The notes beneath the pieces were generated by a model. That model was not told the origin of the DNA, ran no database searches, and worked only from the letters and a program-made list of their open reading frames with translations. Positions 1 through 8,271 of a DNA stretch of 64,000 nt are shown here, piece by piece; position 1 is the first letter of the stretch; the number at the start of each line of letters is the position of its first letter. Location of the stretch: the NCBI RefSeq assembly GCF_030817655.1, contig NZ_JAUSZM010000003.1, positions 682,001 to 746,000 of the forward strand. Reading direction: 5' to 3'. The position numbers were made by a program, and so were the translations under genes. The stretch is from Streptomyces sp. V4I2. GTDB lineage: Bacteria; Actinomycetota; Actinomycetes; Streptomycetales; Streptomycetaceae.

Positions 1-417
1 CGCTACATCGCATACCGCTGGTTCACCGACCCTGCGGTCCAGGCCGTCTCCCCGCCCGAGGAGCAGGAACGCCACGCCCGCCAGCTCGTGGCCGACCTGC
101 GTGCGGCCGCCGGCCGCCGGACCGGCGATTCCACGGTCGCCGGACTCGTCGACCGGCTGCAGGCCGCGAGCCCCGACTTCCGCCGGCTCTGGGCCGAGCA
201 CGAGGTGGCGGTCCGACGCGTCGACCGCAAAACCGTCCTGCACCCACGGGTCGGCCGCGTGCTGATGGACTGCGAGACCCTGCTCACCCCCGACCAGGGC
301 CAGCAACTGCTGGTTCTCACCCCCGCTGACGCCGAGGCCCGCGAACGGCTGGAGCTGCTGCGGGTGGTGGGCATCGAGGAATTCCCCACCGGAGCAACGG
401 GCACACCCGCACAGTGA
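1..417 (+). CDS. XRE-family regulator, C-terminal MmyB-like ligand-binding domain (5' end outside window)
   Basis: The reading frame is open from the first base and stops at 415-417, so only the last 138 codons are present. Segments such as LVDRLQAASPDFRRLWAEHE and the C-terminal LLVLTPADAEARERLELL match the C-terminal domain of Streptomyces XRE regulators of the MmyB-like type, which bind a small ligand (a fatty acid in solved relatives). The helix-turn-helix that would bind DNA lies upstream, outside the window. A second, complete member of the family is at 43859-44806 (minus strand). The domain call is family knowledge; the partner gene is unknown. Confidence 0.7.
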   Translation, partial: RYIAYRWFTDPAVQAVSPPEEQERHARQLVADLRAAAGRRTGDSTVAGLVDRLQAASPDFRRLWAEHEVAVRRVDRKTVLHPRVGRVLMDCETLLTPDQGQQLLVLTPADAEARERLELLRVVGIEEFPTGATGTPAQ

Positions 418-555
418 AGCGGCCGGCCACGCGGTACCCGACCGGTCACAGTGAAGTGGCCAGCCATGTCACCGGTCCGGTAGCCGACGCTCCGGTCCGA
501 CGCGGTGGCCGTCCCGAACCGCAGGACCGCCGGGCGGAGGGCTTGCGGGTCCGCT

Positions 556-1482
556 TCAGCCGCCGCGGCTCCGGCTGCGGCTCGACGACGTCCGAGTCTG
601 CTGAGGGCCGCCACCGTCGCGGTTCCCCGGCGCGCCACCTGTCGTGACGTAGGCGCTGAGCATGATCAGGCCGCAGCCGAGCCACTGCGCGGGCGTCGGC
701 CGCTCACCCAGCACCAGAGCGCCCAGGGCCAGTGCACCGACCGGAGTGAGGAGCAGCAGGACCGCCCCGATGTGGCTGGGCAGCCGGGGCGAGTTGACGG
801 CCACCAGCAGCCAGCCGACGATCTGGCTGCTCAGCGCCACCACCGCCAGCCAGCCCAGAGTCCGCCAGGACGGTGCGAGGCCGAGGGTGCCCCAGACGGC
901 GCCTCCCAGCGCGGAGACGACGGACGAGACGCAGATCACCAGCGTGTACGTGGTACGGACGTGCCCCGCAAAGCCGCCGCGGCGCAGCAGGAACAGGAAG
1001 CCCGAGTAGCTCAGGGCCGCCAGCACCGCCTGCACCGCGCCCGCGGTCGGGTCGCCGCCGCTCGCGCCCTGCTCGAAGAGCCCGCCGGTCAGCACCACGC
1101 CCGCGAGCAGCACCGGCAGCCAGAGCAGGAATCGGCGCGGCACGCGCTCGCGGTCCACCGCCCGGGCGAGGAACGACACCAGCACCACCTGCACATTGAC
1201 CAGCACGGTGGACAGTGCCGCCCCCACTTCGGTGATCGCCTTCGCCCACAGCAGCATGTCCCCGGCGAACAATGCCCCGCCGGCCAGTCCGTACAGCACC
1301 TGTGGCCGAGGCGGCCGGCCTGCGCGGCGGTACTCGGGGAGCGCCAGCACCAGGGCGGGTACGGCCGGCAGACACCGGTACGCGGAGGCCGTGCCCGCGT
1401 CCGCGCCGGACAGGTCAATACAGACCAGCGACACAAACAACGCGAGCGCACCGGCCGCCTGGCCCCAGCGAGGCCGGGGCAA
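556..1482 (-). CDS. EamA/DMT-superfamily transporter
   Basis: An inner-membrane protein of about 308 residues with roughly nine to ten hydrophobic segments, for example residues 47-69, 81-98, 165-186 and 222-260. The repeat near the C-terminus ending in LTPVGALALGALVLGERPT is the typical second EamA half (the 'LGE' turn before the last helix). Such proteins export metabolites or amino acids; the substrate cannot be read. The listed start is a TTG, and no clear ribosome binding site is visible, so the true start may differ by a few codons. The tail after the last helix is basic and Ser/Gly-rich. Confidence 0.72.
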   Translation of the reverse strand: MPRPRWGQAAGALALFVSLVCIDLSGADAGTASAYRCLPAVPALVLALPEYRRAGRPPRPQVLYGLAGGALFAGDMLLWAKAITEVGAALSTVLVNVQVVLVSFLARAVDRERVPRRFLLWLPVLLAGVVLTGGLFEQGASGGDPTAGAVQAVLAALSYSGFLFLLRRGGFAGHVRTTYTLVICVSSVVSALGGAVWGTLGLAPSWRTLGWLAVVALSSQIVGWLLVAVNSPRLPSHIGAVLLLLTPVGALALGALVLGERPTPAQWLGCGLIMLSAYVTTGGAPGNRDGGGPQQTRTSSSRSRSRGG

Positions 1483-1625
1483 GGGCCGGGCACACGCCGA
1501 CGATCCACGAGTGACGGCTGCCGCCTGCCGCGACCACCTGGCCTGGAGGCGCAGGGAGAAGGTCTGACGCGGTCGGCGCCGAGTCGGAACCCACCGCGTC
1601 AGACTTTGTGGTCGGGGACAAAGCC

Positions 1626-2024
1626 TCAGTCCATGTGGCGGTCGAGCAGTTCCCTGACCCCCTGAGCCGTCAACGCCAGCTCTTCCGGCGTGCCGGCGTC
1701 GATGACGAGCGCCAGATCCTCGGACGGCCAGCCGTGGGCGAGCGCACCGAGGAGGATCCGCCGGTGCTCCGAGATCTGCGGGAACGCGTGCCTCATGCGG
1801 GCCTGCGAGGTGAACACCGGCACCAGTTCGGTGCCGTCCGGCTGCTCGTAGACGGGAAGACTCACCGTCCCGGCAGGCTGGTCCCCGGCGGCGGCGCCGG
1901 TCGGGACGAGAACCTCGCTGCCGGCAAGGGTGTCCAGTTCCGCTTCGTCGGCGTCGCCCTCGACAACCGCCCGCAGGGCCAGTTGAACGGCAGAGGCGGC
2001 GCCATTGGGAAAGTGGTCAGTCAC
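1626..2024 (-). CDS. SseB-family N-terminal domain protein
   Basis: A soluble protein of about 132 residues. The central part, with VSLPVYEQPDGTELVPVFTS followed by a hydrophobic strand and ALVIDAGTPEELALT, is the SseB N-terminal fold found in many actinobacterial proteins of unknown role. The frame stays open to 2132, but the GTG at 2024 is preferred because the preceding 36 codons look non-coding and an AGAGGG lies about ten bases upstream. The gene stands alone, convergent with nothing close; function unknown. Confidence 0.6.
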   Translation of the reverse strand: MTDHFPNGAASAVQLALRAVVEGDADEAELDTLAGSEVLVPTGAAAGDQPAGTVSLPVYEQPDGTELVPVFTSQARMRHAFPQISEHRRILLGALAHGWPSEDLALVIDAGTPEELALTAQGVRELLDRHMD

Positions 2025-2318
2025 GATTGGCCAGCCCTCTCGGATGGGTCGAACGTGGCCGGGGAGACATCGCGGAAACTCCCCGGTACCTCCCTCGAGA
2101 TTCGGAAACCCGAGTACCCCGACTCCCTCCACAAACCCGGCGCCGGATCAGCCGGCGCACCGTGCCAGGCACCCTCGCCGCTCATGTCGGGTACGCAACG
2201 CCCCGCCGGCCCGCGGGCCGTGCTCAGCTCCCGTCGTCGGGCCGGGCGCCGCCGTTACCACGGCACTGCGGCGGGAACCCGGTGACGCGGATCAGCCACG
2301 TCCAAGGAGGTGAGTCAC

Positions 2319-2717
2319 ATGCCCGGCCGACAGGAGCTGCCGTCGACCCTCGAGCGCTCCTCGAACGAGGCCCAGCGCACATGGGTCAAGGCACATGACT
2401 CCGCCGTCGAGCAGTATGGCGAGGGAGAGCGGGCCCACCGGGTCGCCTACGGCGCGCTCAAGCACACGCACGAGAAGGTCGGCGATCACTGGGAGCGCAA
2501 GGAGGGCGGCCGCAAGGGCCCCTCTGACCCGCGGTCGGCCCGTCCCCGCCGGCAGGGCGGCCGCAGTGGCGAGGGCCTCGACGAGCACGCCACGAAGGAG
2601 CATCTCTACGATCTCGCGCGGCGACTGGACATCGACGGACGGTCACGGATGTCGAAGTCTGACCTGCTCGACGCGATCCGTAAGGCCAACCGATCCCGCA
2701 CGCGCGCAGCCAGTTGA
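2319..2717 (+). CDS. ChaB-family protein with C-terminal Rho N-terminal (SAP-like) domain
   Basis: A small protein of 132 residues. Residues 1-65 (LPSTLERSSNEAQRTWVKAH and the His/Lys-rich helix after it) match ChaB, once proposed as a cation-transport regulator. The last 40 residues, containing ATKEHLYDLARRLDIDGRS and MSKSDLLDAIRKA, form a Rho_N/SAP-like helical nucleic-acid-binding module. The ATG at 2319 is chosen because AAGGAGG (2304-2310) lies eight bases upstream; the in-frame GTG at 2310 overlaps that site. This two-domain architecture is common in Streptomyces stress-related loci. The molecular role is not established. Confidence 0.75.
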   Translation: MPGRQELPSTLERSSNEAQRTWVKAHDSAVEQYGEGERAHRVAYGALKHTHEKVGDHWERKEGGRKGPSDPRSARPRRQGGRSGEGLDEHATKEHLYDLARRLDIDGRSRMSKSDLLDAIRKANRSRTRAAS

Positions 2718-2766
2718 CGCGCCGACGCAGTTTGGTGTGCGGTGGAACAGGAAACCCCGGACAGGG

Positions 2767-2958
2767 ACAGATGACGTCTACACGGACCTGCACTTCGTCC
2801 GCGGCACCATGCCCGGCCTGCAAGAGAGCCGCATCCTCGGTCATGAGGCCGTCGGTCTCGTGGAGGAGAGGGGATCCGGGGTGCGCACCTTCGGTCCCGG
2901 CGACCGCGTGGTGGTGACGTCCACCATGCCGTGCGGGACATGCACTCGCTGCCGTATC
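2767..2958 (+). pseudogene. Remnant of zinc-dependent alcohol dehydrogenase (GroES-like domain only)
   Basis: Frame 1 reads DLHFVRGTMPGLQESRILGH, then EAVGLVEERGSG, FGPGDRVVV and CGTCTRC. This is the N-terminal catalytic domain of medium-chain zinc alcohol dehydrogenases, including the GHE zinc-ligand motif and the first two cysteines of the structural-zinc lobe. The first about 35 residues and everything after the second cysteine are missing; the frame runs on into unrelated sequence. There is no start codon or ribosome binding site. It is an internal gene fragment, not a gene. Confidence 0.75.
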
Positions 2959-3080
2959 CCGGCGCCCTTCAGCAGGCGGCCCCTGCGTCGGCGCGGCGAC
3001 AAGGCCCGTCCGCCGGACAGAGCTCGCCGACCAGAGGACACACAGCACATCCCCTCGTGGAGGAAGGCAGGCATCAGGTC

Positions 3081-3788
3081 ATGCGATTCCACGACCGTCG
3101 CCACGCCGGCCAGGAACTCGCCCTGCGGATGATGGAGTGGGCGGCCGACGGAGATCTCGTCAACACCGTCGTACTCGCGCTGCCCCGAGGTGGCGTCCCG
3201 GTGGCAGCCGAGGTGGCCCAGACCCTCAAGGCGCCCTTGGACGTACTGGTCGCGCGGAAGATCGGCATCCCCGGCCGCCCGGAGACCGGCGTCGGCGCGA
3301 TCGTGGGTGACGACCCCCCGCTGTTCGACCGGCGCTCTCTGGAGATGCTCGGCCTGAGCGAGGAGCGGCTCAGCCCGGACGTGGCCCGGGAACGAGCCGA
3401 ACTGCACCGCCGGGAACAGCGGTACCGGGGCGGCCGCTCCGCGCCCGACGTCAAGGACCGGGCCGTGATCCTCGTCGACGACGGGCTCGCCACCGGTGCC
3501 ACCGCGCGCGCCGCTCTTCGGTACCTGCGCCGTCGGGGCCCCGCCCGCCTGATCCTCGCCGTGCCCGTCTCCGCTCCCGAGACAGCCGCCGCGATGCGCT
3601 CCGAGGCCGATGACATCGTCTGCCTGCACCAGCCGCCGGACTTCTGGGCGGTAGGCCAGTGGTACGACGACTTCGACCAGGTCAGCGACGAAGAGGTCAT
3701 CGAAACCCTGCACGCGCACAGCACCCTGCACGCGCACAGCACCCTGCACGCGCACAGCGCCTCGCCGTCCAAGAGCGGACGCCGGTAG
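3081..3788 (+). CDS. Phosphoribosyltransferase-domain protein
   Basis: A soluble 235-residue protein with a complete type I phosphoribosyltransferase fold. ALPRGGVPVAAEVA starts the domain, APLDVLVARKIG follows, and VILVDDGLATGATARAAL is the PRPP-binding loop. Related Streptomyces proteins are often near dormancy or universal-stress genes, but the substrate base is unknown. The ATG at 3081 follows a GGAGGAAGG stretch 13 bases upstream; the longer frame is not supported by homology. The C-terminus carries three copies of a six-residue unit (TLHAHS), encoded by the tandem repeat at 3705-3758. Confidence 0.85.
   Translation: MRFHDRRHAGQELALRMMEWAADGDLVNTVVLALPRGGVPVAAEVAQTLKAPLDVLVARKIGIPGRPETGVGAIVGDDPPLFDRRSLEMLGLSEERLSPDVARERAELHRREQRYRGGRSAPDVKDRAVILVDDGLATGATARAALRYLRRRGPARLILAVPVSAPETAAAMRSEADDIVCLHQPPDFWAVGQWYDDFDQVSDEEVIETLHAHSTLHAHSTLHAHSASPSKSGRR
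3705..3758 (+). repeat. Three perfect 18-bp tandem repeats inside the phosphoribosyltransferase gene
   Basis: The 18-base unit ACCCTGCACGCGCACAGC occurs three times without mismatch (3705-3722, 3723-3740, 3741-3758). It is in frame and encodes (TLHAHS)3 near the protein's C-terminus. Perfect identity suggests recent slippage-type expansion; the copy number could vary between strains. Confidence 0.95.
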
Positions 3789-3899
3789 CCGGAGTCGGCC
3801 GGCGTGTCTGCCCCACGGCGCGGCTCGTTCTCACTACCCGGCGTCGCCCCTACCCGGCGTCGCCGGCGCCTCGTCGCCTTCCCTCTCCTTTCGGGCGTT

Positions 3900-4217
3900 T
3901 CAGCGGTCCAGCTCTTCCTCCACCGGCGTCTTGGGCACCTCCCGCATATGCTGCGACAGACCGGGCTTGCCACCCTGACGAGCCTGCTCACCACGCTGCG
4001 CCGCAGTGTGCCCCAGATCCGAATCGGGATCCGTCCGGATCGACCGGACGATGTCCTCCCGATTCGTGTACCGCTCCGGCGGAATACCACGCAGCGCGGA
4101 CATCACCCCACCAGAGGCACCAGCGGAACGAGCCGCCTCCACAAGCTGCGCCTTGTCCGCAGGGAAATCCACATCCTCCAGAGCGCCCAACACCTCATCC
4201 ACCGTCGCATGCGCCAT
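3900..4217 (-). CDS. DUF2795-domain protein
   Basis: A 105-residue soluble protein. Its N-terminal 70 residues (VDEVLGALEDVDFPADKAQL, ALRGIPPERYTNREDIVRSI) are the DUF2795 fold, a small helical domain common in Streptomyces and often near stress genes. The tail is charged and probably disordered. ATG at 4217 is preferred over the in-frame GTG at 4226; neither has a strong ribosome binding site. Function unknown. Confidence 0.75.
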   Translation of the reverse strand: MAHATVDEVLGALEDVDFPADKAQLVEAARSAGASGGVMSALRGIPPERYTNREDIVRSIRTDPDSDLGHTAAQRGEQARQGGKPGLSQHMREVPKTPVEEELDR

Positions 4218-4311
4218 GGATAACACCGCTCACACAGATCGAAGACGGCCACCGCGTACCCACGCCGACACCTGACACACGAAAATCCACAAACCCGACG
4301 CACGCACCCCA

Positions 4312-4339
4312 CCCCAATCCCCAATCCCCAATCCCCAAT
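4312..4339. repeat. Four perfect 7-bp tandem repeats (CCCCAAT)
   Basis: CCCCAAT is repeated four times (4312-4318, 4319-4325, 4326-4332, 4333-4339) in the 400-bp gap between the DUF2795 gene and the gene starting at 4618. The unit is non-triplet and noncoding. No other element was recognised in this gap. Confidence 0.9.
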
Positions 4340-4617
4340 CGCGATCCCGGCGCACGACGCGCTCCCTGGCACCTGAAATTCATCAAGTGCGGCCGCAGGG
4401 GTACTCACTGTTGGGTCGAGGCAGAGATGGCTGTCGCCGACAGCCGAATCGCTCTCTCTGCGTCGGCGGAGAACGAACGGACCGGCCAGGACATAGCCGG
4501 TACCGACGGCGGCCGCCCGCACGGGCCCACGGGTGGTCGCGGAAGGTGACGGACAGCCCGGGACGGCAACCCGCGCCGCCCGGTGCGGTGAACGTTGTCC
4601 TGAGAGGGAGGCAGACC

Positions 4618-6072
4618 GTGCGTCAGCGCCTGCGGACCGCTCGTTGCCTGTGCGACTTCGATTCCTCGGTGGCAGCGGTGCGGGCGGTGAGCCGGTTCCT
4701 GCGGGGCCGGGACTTCAGAGGGCTCGGCGTCGGTCCCGGATCCGCGCGGCTGGCCGACCTGGCCTCCCACCTGCCCTCACCCGCACGACGGCGACTGTTC
4801 GTTCTGGCCGCACATCTGCAGGGCGCGCCACTCCCCCGAGTACGCCGGTTGAGCGGCGACGACCTGGCCGCATGGACCACCGCCCAGTACGGCCCCGGCC
4901 CCTACCCCGCGGCGTTCATCGGGGCCGGCAGCGGGGCCGCGGTACACCTTGCCGCCGCCCTGCGCGCACCCGTCCTGCCACAGACCTACCTGGTGCCGGT
5001 GCGCGCCCGGCTCGACCCCGACCAGCCGCGCGCGGCACTCAAGGCCGGTCAGGAACTCGGCCGGCAGCTGGTGAAGGCCAATCCCGACCTCGCGCTGTGT
5101 CACATGCACGACCCGAGCCAGGACCGGGCGATGCTCGTGCGTTTCATGTACTTCCGGTTCAAGCGGCTCCGGCTCGGCGCCGTGCTGGAGCGGTTCCTGG
5201 AGCAGCGCCTCGTTCCCGGCGCGACCATCTTCATCGTCGACTGCACCCTCACCTGGCCCGTGTCGGTACTGGGCGACCGGCACCGTTTCCAGTTCGGCGC
5301 CCTCGGCGGCATGTCGGCCGACGAGTACGCGGGCGGGAGCGAGCGCATCGCCCGGCACCTCGCCGAGCAGAACGCGCAGGTCCGCCAGTGGGACGCCCCG
5401 CCACCGGACGAGCAGTATCCGGAAGCGGAATGGGGGTACGACGACAACCTCACCCCCGACATCACGGCACTGGCAGCCCGCTGCGGCTACCAGGTACGAC
5501 GGATCACCATCGGCGAGCCGGAGCACCTCAGTCCGCTCGTCGCCGACCTGTACCGCTGGTGGTACCGCCGGCGAGAGCTGCCGGCCGACCGGCTGCTCGT
5601 CGAGACCTACAACCAGTGGGAGCCGCACTGGGCGCTGCGAGTGGGTGCCGTTCCGTTCTGGCTGCAGTTCACCGCCGAGTCCTCCCATCGCCTGCTCGAC
5701 GAGTACCTGCGGCACGAGGAGCAGCCGTACCGGCGTATCCACGTGAACCTGTTCTCCAACGGCCTGCGCTCGGTCGGTCAGGTCCCGGCCGGGACGTGGA
5801 GCGAGCTCGCCCGCCGGTACGCCGACGCGGAGGGAGGGCTGCTCGGTGTGGACGACCGGGCCTATCCCGAGGACATCGGCAGCACACTGCGCTACCAACC
5901 GGCCCTGGCGGCCCTTCCCGAGCGGCATCCGCTGCCGCCCCCGCTGCGCCTTGAGGAGCTGGACGAGTTCCTCGGCGAGGAGCGGCACACCGGCGTCCGC
6001 AGACTGGCCCGGTTCGACACCCTCGGTCCCGCCGAGGGAGGACCGGCCGCGTCGGGCGAGCAGACCGGATAA
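4618..6072 (+). CDS. Conserved hypothetical protein, 484 residues
   Basis: Codon usage is strongly coding, but the family is not recognised. There is no signal peptide or membrane helix. A glycine-rich turn, AAFIGAGSGAAVHLAAALRA (residues about 98-117), looks like the nucleophile-elbow region of an alpha/beta fold but lacks a GxSxG serine. Other segments are Trp/Tyr-rich (YRWWYRRREL, YNQWEPHWALRVG), suggesting an enzyme core. GTG at 4618 is chosen because GGGAGG sits seven bases upstream. It is 42 bp ahead of the alpha/beta hydrolase gene at 6115 and likely cotranscribed with it. Confidence 0.6.
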   Translation: MRQRLRTARCLCDFDSSVAAVRAVSRFLRGRDFRGLGVGPGSARLADLASHLPSPARRRLFVLAAHLQGAPLPRVRRLSGDDLAAWTTAQYGPGPYPAAFIGAGSGAAVHLAAALRAPVLPQTYLVPVRARLDPDQPRAALKAGQELGRQLVKANPDLALCHMHDPSQDRAMLVRFMYFRFKRLRLGAVLERFLEQRLVPGATIFIVDCTLTWPVSVLGDRHRFQFGALGGMSADEYAGGSERIARHLAEQNAQVRQWDAPPPDEQYPEAEWGYDDNLTPDITALAARCGYQVRRITIGEPEHLSPLVADLYRWWYRRRELPADRLLVETYNQWEPHWALRVGAVPFWLQFTAESSHRLLDEYLRHEEQPYRRIHVNLFSNGLRSVGQVPAGTWSELARRYADAEGGLLGVDDRAYPEDIGSTLRYQPALAALPERHPLPPPLRLEELDEFLGEERHTGVRRLARFDTLGPAEGGPAASGEQTG

Positions 6073-6114
6073 GGATCGGACCGGAAGGATCGGGCTGGCG
6101 GAGGTGCGCAGGCC

Positions 6115-6930
6115 ATGGGTTCCCGACACGAACATCAGCCGCCGTTTCCGGAACGGACCGTCACGACGTACCACGACGGTGCCCTCGGACGGATGCGGAG
6201 CCGCGCCGTCGGCGACGTACACCCTGGCACGCCTCAGGTCGTACTCGTTCAGGGCATGGGGGTGGCCGACTACCTGCTGCCCGGTCTCGCGGCGTTCGGC
6301 CGGTGGACGCGGGCGCACCTGGTGGAGTTGCCGGGGTTCGCGGGCAGTGGCGATCCCCCGCACGAGCTCGATGTGCCGGAGTTCGGCCGCTGTGTCGCCG
6401 ACTGGATCACCGAGCGCGACCTGGGGCCGGTAATTCTCGCCGGGCACTCCAGTGGAACCCAGGTCGCCGCCCAGGCCGCGCTGGGGCATCCCGGCGTCGC
6501 GGGTGTGGTGCTGGCCAGTCCCACCGTCGACCCGATGGCCCGCGGCTACGTACGCCTGCTCGTCCACTGGCAGCTGGACGGACGACGGGAACCGTCGGGA
6601 CTGTCCGAGTCGCATCGCCCGGAGTGGAAGCGAGCGGGTCTTCGCCGGCTCCTGCACACGGCGCGGGTCCACCTCGACGACGCCCTGGAGGACTCGGTGG
6701 GCCGGCTGCGGGTGCCCCTGCTGGTCATCCGGGGCAGGGACGACCGTATCGGCACCGCCCGCTGGGGCCGCCGGCTGACCGGCCTGGTTCCGGACGGGGA
6801 GTACGTCGAGGTTGCGGGGGCGCACACGTTTCCCTGGCTGGACCCCGAGGCGTGGTCGCAGCCGGTGCGCGGCTTCGCGCACCGCGTCGTCCCGGACGGC
6901 GGTGAGCGGCAGGCACCACCGCACGGTTGA
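6115..6930 (+). CDS. Alpha/beta hydrolase
   Basis: A cytoplasmic serine hydrolase of 271 residues with a complete catalytic set: nucleophile elbow GHSSG (Ser112), acid in VIRGRDDRIGT (Asp about 214) and histidine in VAGAHTFPW (about 242). The oxyanion-hole strand is VVLVQGMGVADY. The substrate is not predictable. It follows the 484-residue hypothetical gene by 42 bp on the same strand, so the pair probably forms one operon. A truncated paralogue lies immediately downstream on the other strand (6979-7390). Confidence 0.85.
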   Translation: MGSRHEHQPPFPERTVTTYHDGALGRMRSRAVGDVHPGTPQVVLVQGMGVADYLLPGLAAFGRWTRAHLVELPGFAGSGDPPHELDVPEFGRCVADWITERDLGPVILAGHSSGTQVAAQAALGHPGVAGVVLASPTVDPMARGYVRLLVHWQLDGRREPSGLSESHRPEWKRAGLRRLLHTARVHLDDALEDSVGRLRVPLLVIRGRDDRIGTARWGRRLTGLVPDGEYVEVAGAHTFPWLDPEAWSQPVRGFAHRVVPDGGERQAPPHG

Positions 6931-6978
6931 GCCTTCAGAGTCGCCCACTTCGCACATCCGGCATCGCAGAAGGACAGG

Positions 6979-7390
6979 TCAGGCCCGACCCAGGAGTGCC
7001 GGGGTGATACGGGCCAGTTCCGCCGGAGCCGAGTAGTTCAGGGTGTGCCCCGCTCCGGGCACCTCGGCGAAGCTGCCCCGCGGCAGCAGTGCGACGACCT
7101 CCTCTGCCCAGGCTCGCGGTACGACCGGATCGCGGCTGCCGCGTACGACCACCACCGGGGTACGCAGGTGACAGAGTTTGCGTTCGACCGGGTCGTGCAG
7201 CTGGTGGCGGAACGTCCGCCAGGCCCGCGGCAACCCGCAGTCCGCATAGCTGAGCGCGAGTGCGACACCCAGGCCCGGCCGCTCCCAGCGTGCGTCGCGC
7301 AGCAGGCGGGCGGCCTGCCGCCAGGCCGACCGCGCACGGCGGTCGAAAGTGGGGCCGTTCAACACCGCCGGCCCGATCCGCCAGCAATGC
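6979..7390 (-). pseudogene. C-terminal fragment of an alpha/beta hydrolase
   Basis: The frame carries only the C-terminal half of a hydrolase resembling the intact gene at 6115: IGPAVLNGPTFDRRA (equivalent to the strand after the nucleophile elbow), VVVVRGSRDPVVP (acid residue) and PGAGHTLNYS (catalytic histidine). The nucleophile serine and the whole N-terminal half are absent; homology ends near 7390, where unrelated sequence begins. A GTG at 7365 could start a 128-residue peptide, but it would be inactive. Confidence 0.75.
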
Positions 7391-7420
7391 GGGAGACCCA
7401 GGCACGAGCCTCACCGCAGG

Positions 7421-7530
7421 CTGTCCGGCAAGGCGATGGTCATCACCGGGGCGGCCTCGGCATCGGCCGCACGACCGCCCAGGCCTTCGCCGCACAGGAC
7501 GCGCGCCTCGTCCTCGCAGACATCAACGCC
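7421..7530 (+). pseudogene. Frameshifted N-terminal remnant of a short-chain dehydrogenase
   Basis: One frame reads LSGKAMVITGAAS (7421 onward) and the next frame continues GIGRTTAQAFAAQDARLVLA then DIN. Joined, they give the SDR cofactor-binding start (TGxxxGIG followed by the acidic LADIN strand). One frameshift separates the halves near 7450 and nothing downstream matches the catalytic part. It directly abuts two other truncated genes. Confidence 0.65.
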
Positions 7531-7817
7531 GCACACATCCACCGAAGACCCGCAGCGTGCCTGCACCCGCTGCTGCCACCAGCCGACGCCGGCCAGTACG
7601 CCAGTACGGCGGCGACGAGCAGCACCCACCAGTGGGCGAGCAGCCAGTTGACCCCCATCACCGCCAGACTCACCACCGCCACGGCCACCACCAGGAAGAC
7701 GGCGAGCTGCACGTCCCGCTGCTGCCGTTCGGTTCGCCGATGGGCCCCGCCTCGCCGGCTGCCGCCGCCCATCGCGGAGAAGCCGTCCGCGCACTCGTAC
7801 CTGTCAATCCACGGCAT
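7443..7817 (-). CDS. Small membrane protein, probably 3'-truncated
   Basis: A good ribosome binding site (GGGGGAGG, seven to eight bases before the ATG at 7817) opens a frame with a basic N-terminus and two hydrophobic helices (LAVFLVVAVAVVSLAVMGVN and LAHWWVLLVAAVLAYW). The basic-Gln segment followed by a W-LAHWW helix resembles the N-terminal anchor of some Streptomyces restriction-endonuclease-like (Mrr) membrane proteins. After about residue 80 the frame reads antisense to the SDR remnant, so the natural C-terminus is likely lost. Confidence 0.45.
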   Translation of the reverse strand: MPWIDRYECADGFSAMGGGSRRGGAHRRTERQQRDVQLAVFLVVAVAVVSLAVMGVNWLLAHWWVLLVAAVLAYWPASAGGSSGCRHAAGLRWMCAALMSARTRRASCAAKAWAVVRPMPRPPR

Positions 7818-8271
7818 CTACTGCCTCCCCCTCGTCGTGCCCGCCCCGCGCAACAGTCCATGTGGCATCCGCCGTCGGCAGCGCATTACCTCCAACTCCA
7901 CGTATTAATACGGCAGTTGGAAGCCAGAGGCGCAGGCCACCCTGCGCGCAGCCTTGGATGTGCCGACTGCCCGCGTGGGAGTCGTCTGTACTCACGACCA
8001 TCCCAGTCCGGCTACACATGTGACAGTGTGAGGGCCACGCCGTGTCTGCACCCTCAGCTCACCGCCCGCAGGCTTTGCGCGGACCCACTGAGGGATGAGC
8101 TCGGCTCAGACCGTTCAAGGGAGGACACCTCACTTCCGGTTGTCCGTACCATCGCTACGACAGGGCACTGTGCATGGGTACGGCTGCCGCCCGGAGACAC
8201 CGGTGCGGGCCGGCACACACGTGGCAGGCTCTTCAACTACGGCCCTTGGCCGAGGAAAGGTTGTGCATCCC
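7818..8271. other. 454-bp stretch without a recognisable gene
   Basis: The frames here are short, lack ribosome binding sites and show no family resemblance. The stretch is slightly more AT-rich near 7900. It probably holds the promoter of the gene at 8272; no clear -35/-10 pair was identified. Confidence 0.5.

Noticed and set aside
4777..6957. 726-codon open frame on the minus strand
   Set aside because: It is fully antisense to two genes with clear start signals and hydrolase motifs; its translation is low-complexity and matches nothing. GC-rich third positions create such frames.
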